DNA of 64,000 bases from Succinimonas sp045124755 (GTDB lineage: Bacteria; Pseudomonadota; Gammaproteobacteria; Enterobacterales; Succinivibrionaceae), in NCBI RefSeq assembly GCF_045124755.1, contig NZ_JBGVMK010000120.1. The stretch is one strand, 5' to 3'. The translations under genes were made by a program, and so were the position numbers. Positions 37,546 through 45,601 of this stretch are shown piece after piece; the first letter of the stretch is position 1, and the number at the start of each line of letters is the position of its first letter. The notes under the pieces were generated by a model. That model had not been told where the DNA came from. It saw nothing but the letters and a program-made list of their open reading frames with translations, and did not search any database.

Positions 37546-38415
37546 CTAGGCAAATGTCCGGGATCTGTCCGGCTGCCCTCTCATGAAGGATACCACGCCG
37601 TAGCCCACTCCGGTGCGATCCTCGTGGGAATAAACATGGGGTTCTGCCTCATAGCCGTCCAGAGCCCCGGCCATCATGACAAAGGAGCGATGGCCGCACT
37701 CCGCCGCCCGATCGCAGAATTCGCTGTCAAAGGAAAAGAGCTCCCCGAAGGCCGCCCGGCCCAGGACATCCATGATCCGGGCATCATATTCCGGCCCCTC
37801 GGGAACAAAGCCGTAAGGCCCGTCCTCCTGAAGCTTGTGGGAGAGATCCCCGCTGGCTACATAAACCGTCCGGCGTCCCAGTTTTGCGGCTGCCTTCTGG
37901 ATGCATTTTCCGGCACGGTAGTAGGCGGCGAAATCCACCCGTGCGGCATAGCCTGTCACCAGAAGCCGGAAGGAACTCAGGTATTTCCGGATAAACCAAA
38001 GAGGCACCATGGTACCGTGATCCAGCTCCGGGGATCCTAAGGGAATGAAAAAGCCGGGAGCTGAGTCGCGAACCAGTTCATCCCGGAGTTCGGTATCGAC
38101 CTCTTCGGCAAACGTCACCTCCGGGGCCCGGAACTGGGCGAAGCTGCCCCTGAGACCGGCCTTTTCCGGAAGCACAAAGCCCCGCATTCCTACTTCCGCA
38201 TGGGGACTGGAGATGACTATGGTGTCGGGGTTCAGAGCCGCAATCTTTTCAGCCACGGCGTTATAGGAAGCGATGGTGCGGGCCGCAATGCTTTCATGGC
38301 CCCGGCCCACGGCAGGAACAATAAGGGGCGGATGCGGCACTGCGAAGGCGGCGATAATGCCGGTGTTCTCCGTAAGATTGGCCGCTGTTAAAGATTCGGT
38401 TGCAGTTTCAGTCAT
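37546..38415 (-). CDS. amrB: AmmeMemoRadiSam system protein B (Memo family)
   Basis: A 289-residue Memo-like protein with the LigB dioxygenase-type fold. Metal-site segments seen: AVPHPPLIVPAVG, ISSPHAEVGMRGF, SPELDHGTMVPLWFI and YVASGDLSHKLQEDGPYG. The ATG at 38415 is preceded by GGGGAG at 6 bases, so the 13 codons upstream are excluded. It forms a two-gene unit with amrA. Dioxygenase activity is not assumed, since Memo proteins may bind other ligands. Confidence 0.9.
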   Translation of the reverse strand: MTETATESLTAANLTENTGIIAAFAVPHPPLIVPAVGRGHESIAARTIASYNAVAEKIAALNPDTIVISSPHAEVGMRGFVLPEKAGLRGSFAQFRAPEVTFAEEVDTELRDELVRDSAPGFFIPLGSPELDHGTMVPLWFIRKYLSSFRLLVTGYAARVDFAAYYRAGKCIQKAAAKLGRRTVYVASGDLSHKLQEDGPYGFVPEGPEYDARIMDVLGRAAFGELFSFDSEFCDRAAECGHRSFVMMAGALDGYEAEPHVYSHEDRTGVGYGVVSFMRGQPDRSRTFA

Positions 38416-38937
38416 TTTCACTCCCCTGTGATACCGATACCGGCGGATTTGCATAAAATAACCGCCTCAGGTAATTCTATCCGTAACCATGGAGGCATAA
38501 ACTAATCTGCGTCACAGATGCCAAACATTGCCGAAGGAAAACTTCCGGAAAAAGCAGAGCTCCCATGATACCTTTTGGAAAGAGCAAACAGCAGGAACAC
38601 TAATCAGAGGAGCGCGCGGAGTTCCTGTATCATCGGCTTGTTTCTCTGTCCTGCTGTTCCGCATTATTTATGAGGCTCCCTTAATACATCCCGCTGCAAA
38701 ACCAAAAATTCCCTAATATCATCACAAAAAATGCGGTAACTTTAATAGCACTGTCACCACATAGCGGGCCAAAGAAGGATAATGTAACCGGTTTTCAGGA
38801 AAAGACCCCGTAACTGTCCGTATCCCGGCGGCAGCCGAATACATTGTGTCCGCTACAGCATTGATACAATAAAGCGTTGTCAAATGCCAAACCTCCGGAA
38901 CATCGGAAATCTGGCCGTTAACCGAAGGAATGAAATT
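38416..38937. other. intergenic region, no gene seen
   Basis: This is the divergent region between amrB and the 276-residue gene. Short frames here lack ribosome-binding sites, and no repeat or strong hairpin was noticed. Confidence 0.4.
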
Positions 38938-39768
38938 ATGGCCGTATCAGATCAGGAAGCTCGCGAACTTATTGCCATGTTTGACTCGTGCGATCCTTTC
39001 AAATCAGTGGAAGAAGGAAATGCCACCAATGTCATAGGGGTAACTGATGGAGACCTCTGCATTGATACCGCTCTCGATCCTAAAATTTGCCTTCCTGTCT
39101 GGAACCGGCTTCTGGAACTCATGGCAAGAGAACACAATTACAGAGATCTGGGACTGCACCCCGATATTGACGTACGTCTTCCCTTCTTTGCTTTTTGCAT
39201 CGGAGAAGGACTCTACTACTTCGGCGCTTACGAAGAGGCCGTGGCAATCAATGAGCAAATAGCCACCATGATCTCATGGGAAAAAACACCGATTATTATT
39301 TACAATGCGGTGGAGACCATTGCCAAAAGCCTCTACGCTCAGGGAATGCCCGGGAAAGGCAAAAGGTACCTGAAAATGTGGCTGGAGAAGAATCCGGACT
39401 GGGGTTATGGCTGGCTCACCCTGCTCCGGCTGCAGGAAAATGACATGATCAGAAATGACTACCGGACTTATGTCTCCAAAACCTTGCATTCCCTGAAAAA
39501 AAGAAAGCATCTTGCCTATAAGGAACTTATCCTGCCGGCGGTGGAGAGTCTGCTGAAAGGCAATCATAATCCGTATCGTCTGGAATTTTTAGGCAAAAAC
39601 GTTACTACGGATGTTGTATTTCAGCAGGAATTTGCTGACAAATTTAAGATACAGCTCATCATGTCGCTCAGGTTTACTGGCAGTGATGTATTTTTGAGGA
39701 TTCCAAATGACAGCCCTGCCGGAAGGGCAATGCATCCGCAGTCAATTCCCTTCAAGATGATCCAGTAG
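38938..39768 (+). CDS. TPR-like hypothetical protein, 276 aa
   Basis: A soluble protein with a helical-repeat centre (FCIGEGLYYFGAYEEAVAIN and YGWLTLLRLQENDM) resembling TPR units, and a C-terminal part ending in MSLRFTGSDVFLRIPND. I do not recognise the family. The ATG at 38938 has AAGGAATG before it and is preferred to one 18 codons upstream. A diverged copy of its last 30 codons lies just downstream at 39826-39909, so a paralogue was probably present once. Confidence 0.7.
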   Translation: MAVSDQEARELIAMFDSCDPFKSVEEGNATNVIGVTDGDLCIDTALDPKICLPVWNRLLELMAREHNYRDLGLHPDIDVRLPFFAFCIGEGLYYFGAYEEAVAINEQIATMISWEKTPIIIYNAVETIAKSLYAQGMPGKGKRYLKMWLEKNPDWGYGWLTLLRLQENDMIRNDYRTYVSKTLHSLKKRKHLAYKELILPAVESLLKGNHNPYRLEFLGKNVTTDVVFQQEFADKFKIQLIMSLRFTGSDVFLRIPNDSPAGRAMHPQSIPFKMIQ

Positions 39769-39825
39769 CGGTATCTGCGCCTGCCGGGACAAGCGCCTTT
39801 ATTGGCAAGGGTTGTCATAACGCTC

Positions 39826-39909
39826 AGGGTTACCGGCATTGATTCCTTTCTGACCATTCAAGTAACAGTCCTGCCGCAAAAGCAGCATGCCGGATGTATG
39901 CCAGTCTAA
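39826..39909 (+). pseudogene. remnant of a paralogue C-terminus
   Basis: In frame, this stretch encodes LRVTGIDSFLTI and continues to a TAA. It aligns with LRFTGSDVFLRI at the end of the 276-residue protein, with many matching bases (CGCTCAGG, GACAGCCCTGCC versus AACAGTCCTGCC). No start is present. It abuts the left copy of the 340-bp repeat around the second DUF4143 module. Confidence 0.55.
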
Positions 39910-40262
39910 GACTTGGACAGTGAAATTTTTGCGGCATGCCGCAATTTTTTCAGTTAAAGATCATAATTCTTCGCATGGCGATACCGTCTCATCTCAGTGC
40001 CGTTGGGGACATTGCCGCCCCAGAAGACAGACCTGCAGGAGTGATGAGTGAATCGCCAAGGGCAAGAGGAATACCGGGAGAAGAAAAAAGGAGCAAAATA
40101 GGCTCACTCCGCCCGCCGCTCCGCATACATCGGTCATCGTTTTTAGACGGCACTGTTATCGCAAGCGGGAATCTGCGGAACCGCATATGAAAAACATGAA
40201 AGGCAAAACATCCCGATCCGGAGAAGTCAGTCCCTGAGGAAGAGATGCCCTCATTCCTGACA
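39910..40262. repeat. imperfect direct repeat, left copy, around DUF4143 module 2
   Basis: This segment starts with AAATTTTTGCGGCATGCCGC (palindrome core at 39931-39942) and ends with GAAGAGATGCCCTCA. It aligns through its length with 41890-42246: CGCATGGCGATA versus CCATGGCGATAA, GGGAATCTGCGGAACCGCAT versus GGGAATCTGCAGGGGTGCAT, and CATATGAAAAACATGAAAGG versus CATATGAAAAGCATGAGAGG. The two copies bracket the ATPase gene. Confidence 0.75.
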
Positions 40263-40325
40263 TAACCCGTCAAATTGCTTTTTCAAGGCCTCGTTCATGG
40301 TAACGCTGAAAGAGACCTGAGCCAT
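40251..40325 (-). pseudogene. truncated RelB/DinJ-type antitoxin
   Basis: A 24-codon frame begins MAQVSFSVTMNEALKKQFD and stops after GLCQE. This is the N-terminus expected of RelB/DinJ ribbon-helix-helix antitoxins. A good AAGGAG precedes the ATG. The normal protein is 80-90 residues long and no toxin gene follows. The stop falls within the last 12 bases of the 340-bp repeat copy, which suggests that the repeat replaced the rest of the gene. Confidence 0.5.
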
Positions 40326-40354
40326 AACCTTGCTCCTTTGTTTGCCTGCTTCTG

Positions 40355-41656
40355 TTACCTTGCAATCAAGCTCTCGTCCAGCAGAAAATCCTCAATTCCG
40401 ACATACCGGATCCCGTAATCATCCTGCCAAGGCATGATGTAGTCTTTTACCACCACGATTTTTCTGAAAGAATCCGGTATTCTGATCAGGGAGGCAATTT
40501 CCTGCTTCCTTTTGTCGGGGGCTGCAATGGATAATGCTGACTGAATATAGTAACGCTCATCACCGCGATTAACCACAAAGTCCACTTCTAGCTGCTTCCG
40601 GATGTTATTTCCCGAAGCATCTCTTGTGTTATGTTCAACCACGCCCACATCCACATCAAATCCTCTGCGAATCAGGTCATTGAAGAGGACATTTTCCATG
40701 AGGTGGGTTTCTTCCATCTGTCTGAAACCGAGTCTGGCATTTCGAAGTCCGGGATCACTATAGTAATACTTAACCGGGGTCTTAATATATTTTCTCCCCT
40801 TCACATCATATCGTTCTGCTTTTTGGATCAGAAACGCATCCAAAAAGTATCCTAAATATGAGGCTATGGTGTCTGGAGCAATCTTAAGGTTACGTTCACT
40901 TTCAAAGGTATTAGAAATCCTGCGGGGATTGGTTAGCGATCCTATCCCCGATGCCAATACATTCAAAAGGATCTCCAAAACTTCTGCATCGTTCTTTATC
41001 TTATGCCTTTCCAATACATCCTTGATATAAGTTCTGGTAAATAAATCCCGCAGGTATCTGCTTTTTTCCTCATGGTTTTTCATTGACCAGACTAGCGGCA
41101 TTCCTCCATAGGTGTAATAATCACGCCATGCATTACGCTTATCACCCTGATAATGCTCATACACTTCTGCGTAAGACAACGGACTCACGCGAATTTCATC
41201 CCCGCGATCCCGGAATTGCGTAAGGATGTCTGTTGAAAGCATCTTTGAATTGCTTCCCGTGACGTAAACATCCGCATTGGGGATCTTCATCCAACCCAGC
41301 ACAACATCAATAAATGTAATCTTCTCGTTTGCATCAGGAACGTAAGGGTTTTGCACTTCAGCCACAAACTGTATTTCATCGATGAGGATATAATAACGTT
41401 TCCTTTTGTCCACTATCCGTTCATTCACAAGATTATTGAGATCAAAAGGATTGCGGTATTTAGCGTTGCTGATGTCATCCAGAGAGAGACCGATAATCTG
41501 GTCTTCGCCGACTCCGGACTCCAAAAGGTACTTTCGAAAAAGGTTAAACAGAAGATAAGACTTACCACTCCGACGGAGGCCGGTAATGATCTTGACGCGT
41601 CCGTTATCCTTTTTTTGGATGATTTGATCCATATATTGCTTTCTCGGGTACTGCAT
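40355..41656 (-). CDS. AAA ATPase with DUF4143 C-terminus, second type
   Basis: A 433-residue ATPase with VKIITGLRRSGKSYLLFNLF (P-loop at 26-33), YYILIDEIQFVAEV (Walker B), TGSNSKMLSTD and a C-terminal LEVDFVVNRGDERYYIQSAL in place of the EVK nuclease motif. It belongs to a different branch from the ATPase at 25.6 kb. The ATG at 41656 (MQYPRKQYMD) follows GGAGAA; starts further upstream would lie in the repeat array. The gene is bracketed by long direct repeats and its 5' side merges into the 76-bp tandem array, which could bind the protein. Confidence 0.85.
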   Translation of the reverse strand: MQYPRKQYMDQIIQKKDNGRVKIITGLRRSGKSYLLFNLFRKYLLESGVGEDQIIGLSLDDISNAKYRNPFDLNNLVNERIVDKRKRYYILIDEIQFVAEVQNPYVPDANEKITFIDVVLGWMKIPNADVYVTGSNSKMLSTDILTQFRDRGDEIRVSPLSYAEVYEHYQGDKRNAWRDYYTYGGMPLVWSMKNHEEKSRYLRDLFTRTYIKDVLERHKIKNDAEVLEILLNVLASGIGSLTNPRRISNTFESERNLKIAPDTIASYLGYFLDAFLIQKAERYDVKGRKYIKTPVKYYYSDPGLRNARLGFRQMEETHLMENVLFNDLIRRGFDVDVGVVEHNTRDASGNNIRKQLEVDFVVNRGDERYYIQSALSIAAPDKRKQEIASLIRIPDSFRKIVVVKDYIMPWQDDYGIRYVGIEDFLLDESLIAR

Positions 41657-41668
41657 CGTCTTATTCTC

Positions 41669-41935
41669 CATGAAATTTTTGCGGCATTCCGCATTTTTTT
41701 CATGAAACACTATGCCATAAAGAATTTACTGCCTCAAGTACATAACTAAAATTTTTGCAGCATTCCGCGTTTTTTTCACGTAACGCAACGCCGTATCGAA
41801 TTTGCAGCATTCGAGCACATGACTGAAAATTTTGCGGCATTCCGCATTTTTTTCACTAAACACGGAACCCTAATGAATTTGCAGCCCTAAACGCATAACT
41901 GAAATTTTTGCGGCATGCCGCAATTTTTTCAGTTA
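41669..41935. repeat. 76-77-bp tandem repeat with palindromic core
   Basis: The core GCGGCATTCCGC or a variant occurs at 41681, 41757, 41834 and 41910, spaced by 76, 77 and 76 bases. Each is flanked by AAATTTTT on the left and a run of T then CA on the right. Between the cores a second block (GAATTTGCAGC-type) is also conserved. The fourth core is the perfect palindrome TTGCGGCATGCCGCAA, also found at 39929-39944 beyond the gene. The period rules out a CRISPR. Confidence 0.82.
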
Positions 41936-42246
41936 AGGGCAAAATCCTTCCCATGGCGATAACGCCGCAACTCAGAAAGGCCGCCGGGAAATCATTGCCG
42001 CTCCCGAAGCGCATATCCCTGACCTATCCCGCAGTCAATGTGTCAGGGAGCGCGGACATCCCGCGGCAGGAACACCGGAAGAAGAAAAAAAGAGGCGATA
42101 ATCCCCTCCGTCCCAGAGGCTGCCAGCATCGCTTCCAGGTGCTGACCTTTGCTCTGCGGGAATCTGCAGGGGTGCATATGAAAAGCATGAGAGGAAAGGC
42201 ATCCCAATCCTGAGAGGTCACCTTTGCGGAAGAGATGCCTTCACAC
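41890..42246. repeat. imperfect direct repeat, right copy, around DUF4143 module 2
   Basis: Right-hand partner of the repeat at 39910-40262. It begins with the same palindrome and ends in GAAGAGATGCCTTCA, immediately before the stop of the aldo/keto reductase gene. No start with a ribosome-binding site was seen in it. Confidence 0.72.
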
Positions 42247-42248
42247 CG

Positions 42249-43085
42249 TCAGAAAAGCACCTTATCCGGGTCGAGACCGGAGCCCCCGAAATTATCCATA
42301 AGGTCAATGCTCTTCATATCCGCCGTACTGATTTCAAAGTCGAAAACATCGATGTTTTCCTGAATTCTTGAAGGCGTCACGGATTTCGGAAGCGGCAGAG
42401 CTTCATGCTGGAGGCACCAGCGGATGCAAACCTGCGCCGCTGACTTTCCGTAATGCCGGGCGATCTCCTGAAGCTCAGGATTGGAGAGCATTCTTCCGGT
42501 GCCCAGGGGAGACCATGCTTCCACCAGGATGCCGTTTTCCCGGCAATAGCGAACTGTATCCTCCTGAAGGAATCCCGGATGGAATTCAATCTGGTTCACC
42601 TGCGGCTGTACCTCGGTTTTCATAAGAGCAGCAAGGTGATGCGGCTTAAAGTTGGATACGCCGATGGCTCTGATCTTTCCTGCCTTATAGAGCTCTGTCA
42701 TGGCCTGCCATGTTGAGAGATTGATTTCTTCCCATCTCTTGAATCTGTGGGATGCGGCAGGCCAGTGAATCAGGTATAGGTCCAGATAATCAAGTCCGAG
42801 ATCGGAAAGTGTTTTTTCAAAAGCAGCCAGAGTCTGGTCATAGCCGCGATCCGCATTCCACACCTTGCTGGTGATGAAAAGATCCTCCCGGGGAATGCCG
42901 CATGCGGCAATGCCTTTTCCGACACTGACTTCGTTTCCGTAAATGGCCGCTGCGTCAATATGACGGTAGCCGCAGGAGACGGCAGCTTTTACGCCAGTCA
43001 CGGTAATCTCGCTGTCCGGTGATTGCCAGGTGCCATAACCCACAGACGGTATGGCGATGCCATTGCTAAGTTTCATGGTCTGCAT
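42249..43085 (-). CDS. aldo/keto reductase
   Basis: A 278-residue NADPH-dependent aldo/keto reductase of the 2,5-diketo-gluconate reductase type. The catalytic tetrad is visible as Asp44 and Tyr49 in RHIDAAAIYGNE, Lys74 in FITSKVWN, and His107 in LYLIHWPA. IGVSNFKPHHL and the C-terminal LPKSVTPSRIQEN (NADP phosphate binding) are also present. The ATG at 43085 has GAGG 9 bases upstream. The substrate is unknown, and the gene is alone. Confidence 0.93.
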   Translation of the reverse strand: MQTMKLSNGIAIPSVGYGTWQSPDSEITVTGVKAAVSCGYRHIDAAAIYGNEVSVGKGIAACGIPREDLFITSKVWNADRGYDQTLAAFEKTLSDLGLDYLDLYLIHWPAASHRFKRWEEINLSTWQAMTELYKAGKIRAIGVSNFKPHHLAALMKTEVQPQVNQIEFHPGFLQEDTVRYCRENGILVEAWSPLGTGRMLSNPELQEIARHYGKSAAQVCIRWCLQHEALPLPKSVTPSRIQENIDVFDFEISTADMKSIDLMDNFGGSGLDPDKVLF

Positions 43086-43433
43086 TTCAGTAATCCTCGT
43101 ATGAAATAATCCTGTCAGCATTCCCGCTTATCCCTGTCTGAAGCCGGTCTGGCACTTTCAGGATGCTTAATGAAGCCCGGTCGGAAACAAAAAAGGAACG
43201 CCCCGAGAAATCATGGTACCTGAAATGCAGGGCTTTATGAGATCGCATCTCCGGGAAACTTGCCGCTTATCACACAATCACCGGGAAGGATTCGGAAGGC
43301 CGGAATGAAACCTTTGTCTTTGACTTTGCAGGAGCAGAAGAACGAAACCGGCGTCCGGGAAACCGCCAGAGACAGAAGAGTTCCGGGCCTGCCGGTTTAA
43401 ATATGACAGGGCCATCCTTGCTGCTTCTCCGGA
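43086..43433. other. intergenic region, no gene seen
   Basis: Between the aldo/keto reductase and the Pth2-domain gene. Nothing beyond scattered CCGGAA-type hexamers was noticed. Confidence 0.4.
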
Positions 43434-44507
43434 TTACTTGTAAAGCTGATACTTTTTGCTGATGGCGTGCGCCATGTCATCCTTAAGGGGACGGAAGCCA
43501 ATGCACGTAAGAACGCGGCCTTTGCCGTTCTCGTCATATTCCTCCGGCTCCAGTTCGGTGAGGCAGCAGTCTTTGATCAGGAAGAAATCCCGGCCTTCCC
43601 TGAGTCCCAGCTCCTCCGCCATGGTGACCGCCTTCAGAAGATGATCCCGGTTACGGGCTTCGCATATGATCTTTGTGAAGATGCCCCTAAACCAGTCATC
43701 ATAGATTTCGGGAGGTATTTCAGAAGTTACCTGGTATGCCGCAACCTCGTCGGTGTCCCCTTTAAGTTCCTTTTCAGCAACACCCCTTAACAGCAAATGA
43801 CTGATAAAGGCCATGCTGGCATGACTCACCTGGGCGGCTAATTTCCCGGGAGACATCTCCAAATCCTTTCTGGCAATGATCAGCTGCCGGACGCCCTGCT
43901 TTTGAGGCGCGTGGGTTTCCGGCTTTGCCGCAGGAGGTTCCGGATCCTGCGTATAGCGGCGAATCACGTCGCTTTCTTCCAGTTTCGCATTCTTCATTTG
44001 CTGGAGAACTCCATATGTATCATGCTGCCGGATGTAGTCGAATGAGTAAATTGCTTTCAAACGGCAGGGATAATAGCCCTCTCTGGTTTTCTTGCAGCCG
44101 AAGCGGTTGCCCTGCTGCGGAGACTTCTGAAAGCCCACAGAGTAATACAATAGCCGGTCATTCAGATCGAGCTCATAGGCATACTCGCACATGAGAGAAT
44201 CCTGGATAAACCACTCTTCCTCCTCCCATTCCGGCTGAAAATAGACATAGGGTTCTCCGCTGCCCGCCGCGTCTTCGCACAGCCGCAAGGAAAAAAACTG
44301 CGATTCACCGCCGGGGATTTTGTCCTTCGGGAAACGCTCAAAAAACTCCTTCTCAGTCATAAGCTGCTCAAACAGCCGATCGAGATCCACCGTCTTAATC
44401 AGCGTCAGGACATCACGGCCGATGCCGTCAGGGTAGGCATCCCATCTGATAAAGGCCTCCTTAACGGCATTGCCCTTCCGCATAATAAACGATCCTCTTG
44501 TGCCCAT
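43434..44507 (-). CDS. fusion protein with C-terminal Pth2-type peptidyl-tRNA hydrolase domain
   Basis: A 357-residue protein. The first 170 residues start MGTRGSFIMRKGNAVKEAF and contain RWDAYPDGIGRDVL, a pattern shared with phage- and plasmid-type proteins beginning MGTRG. Residues about 210-357 resemble Pth2: IIARKDLEMSPGKLAAQVSH (the D-x-x-M-x-x-G-K-x-A-A-Q-x-x-H signature), then IGFRPLKDDMAHAISKKYQL at the end. Canonical Pth2 recycles peptidyl-tRNA; the fusion suggests a different or regulated role. GAGGAT precedes the start. Confidence 0.72.
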   Translation of the reverse strand: MGTRGSFIMRKGNAVKEAFIRWDAYPDGIGRDVLTLIKTVDLDRLFEQLMTEKEFFERFPKDKIPGGESQFFSLRLCEDAAGSGEPYVYFQPEWEEEEWFIQDSLMCEYAYELDLNDRLLYYSVGFQKSPQQGNRFGCKKTREGYYPCRLKAIYSFDYIRQHDTYGVLQQMKNAKLEESDVIRRYTQDPEPPAAKPETHAPQKQGVRQLIIARKDLEMSPGKLAAQVSHASMAFISHLLLRGVAEKELKGDTDEVAAYQVTSEIPPEIYDDWFRGIFTKIICEARNRDHLLKAVTMAEELGLREGRDFFLIKDCCLTELEPEEYDENGKGRVLTCIGFRPLKDDMAHAISKKYQLYK

Positions 44508-44562
44508 ATCCTCGCTTTGCTCCTTTGCTATGCTTGTCTGAAAACAATAACTGGCAAGATGT

Positions 44563-44955
44563 TCAGGAAAGATTCATCTTTTTCTTGTATTCCCCCATCA
44601 CCTTTGCCTTGCACTCAGGGCAAAGGTGGTAATGCAAAGCGATATCCCAATAATCCCCGAAAAGATCATCTTCATCTATGAAGTCGATGTCACCGTAAAC
44701 ACCGTTTTCAATGTCATCGTCGTTATCGAAAACGTCGGACAGGTCATCATGCTTCTCGAAGCAAAGGCCGCAGTATCCGGCCTCCGCAATGCTTTCCGTT
44801 GTCTCATAATCATTGCCATCGTAATAGCGGGCAACTTGAATATATGAACGGATAATGCTGATGCAAGCTTCTTTGCTGATCTTTCCGGCATCATAAAGCT
44901 TAAGAATATCCGTCCCTAAAGACGACATGGCGTGTCCGATTTCATGATTGCTCAT
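44563..44955 (-). CDS. zinc-ribbon small protein, copy 1
   Basis: A 130-residue acidic protein starting MSNHEIGHAMSSLGTDIL. Two cysteine pairs, CGLCF near residue 62 and CPEC near 114, could bind zinc, separated by an Asp-rich loop. It is paralogous to the gene at 45179. The function is unknown. It lies 55 bases upstream of the Pth2-fusion gene on the same strand, so they may form one operon. AAGGAG lies 11 bases before the ATG. Confidence 0.7.
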   Translation of the reverse strand: MSNHEIGHAMSSLGTDILKLYDAGKISKEACISIIRSYIQVARYYDGNDYETTESIAEAGYCGLCFEKHDDLSDVFDNDDDIENGVYGDIDFIDEDDLFGDYWDIALHYHLCPECKAKVMGEYKKKMNLS

Positions 44956-45178
44956 TTGTGAAAAATCTCCTTAAGTTGGTCAATCTCGAATTTATCGGAG
45001 CCCGCCGGCGCATCAGACGGCCAGGGAATTATGACCTGATACCGCATACTGATTATTCCGGGCTCCCTTATTTCCATAAAAATTTACTCTGAATTTACCA
45101 TGCTCCCCCGATCCGAAAGCCCTGTCCGATTGCGCAGGCCCAGAAGTCTGAAAAGCGTGCCGGCTCTGAAAAGGCGTC

Positions 45179-45601
45179 TTACCAGATTTTCAGTTCTGCT
45201 TCTTCTTTATTGTTTTTCTTCATTTCCAGATATGCCCTCCTTAGCTCAGCCCTGCACTTCGGGCAGATGTAATCATGCAAAAGGAGCTGTCTGGAAACAG
45301 TTCTCTTAAAGCCGCTGAAGCTCTTGATATCCCCGTAACCGCTATTTTTAATGTCCTCGTCATCATCATTGTTAAAAACATCGGACAGGTCTTCATGCTT
45401 CTCGAAGCAGAGACCGCAGTATCCGGCCTCCGCAATGCTTTCTGTCGCCTCATATTCATTGCCGTCGTATTGGGTGACAATGCACATGCATGAACCGATA
45501 AGGCTCCTGGCCGCTTCCTTGCTGATCTTTCCGGCTTCATAAAGCTCAATAATATCCGTCCCTAAAGACGACATGGCTTCTCCGATTTCATGATTGCTCA
45601 T
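45179..45601 (-). CDS. zinc-ribbon small protein, copy 2
   Basis: A 140-residue paralogue of the protein at 44563. The first 75 residues are very similar (MSNHEIGEAMSSLGTDII, IAEAGYCGLCFEKHEDLSDV), with CGLC and a second pair CPKC. The C-terminal helix is longer and lysine-rich. First gene of the presumed copy 2 - copy 1 - Pth2-fusion operon. A good promoter (TTGACA, 17 bp, TCTAAT) lies about 320 bases upstream. Confidence 0.7.
   Translation of the reverse strand: MSNHEIGEAMSSLGTDIIELYEAGKISKEAARSLIGSCMCIVTQYDGNEYEATESIAEAGYCGLCFEKHEDLSDVFNNDDDEDIKNSGYGDIKSFSGFKRTVSRQLLLHDYICPKCRAELRRAYLEMKKNNKEEAELKIW

Noticed and set aside
36808..38040. Plus-strand open frame of 410 codons opposite amrA and amrB
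   Set aside because: Both minus-strand genes have clear family motifs and ribosome-binding sites; the antisense frame has none.
41669..41935. 76-bp tandem repeats as a CRISPR array
   Set aside because: The region between cores is itself conserved, so there are no spacers; there are only four units and no cas genes.
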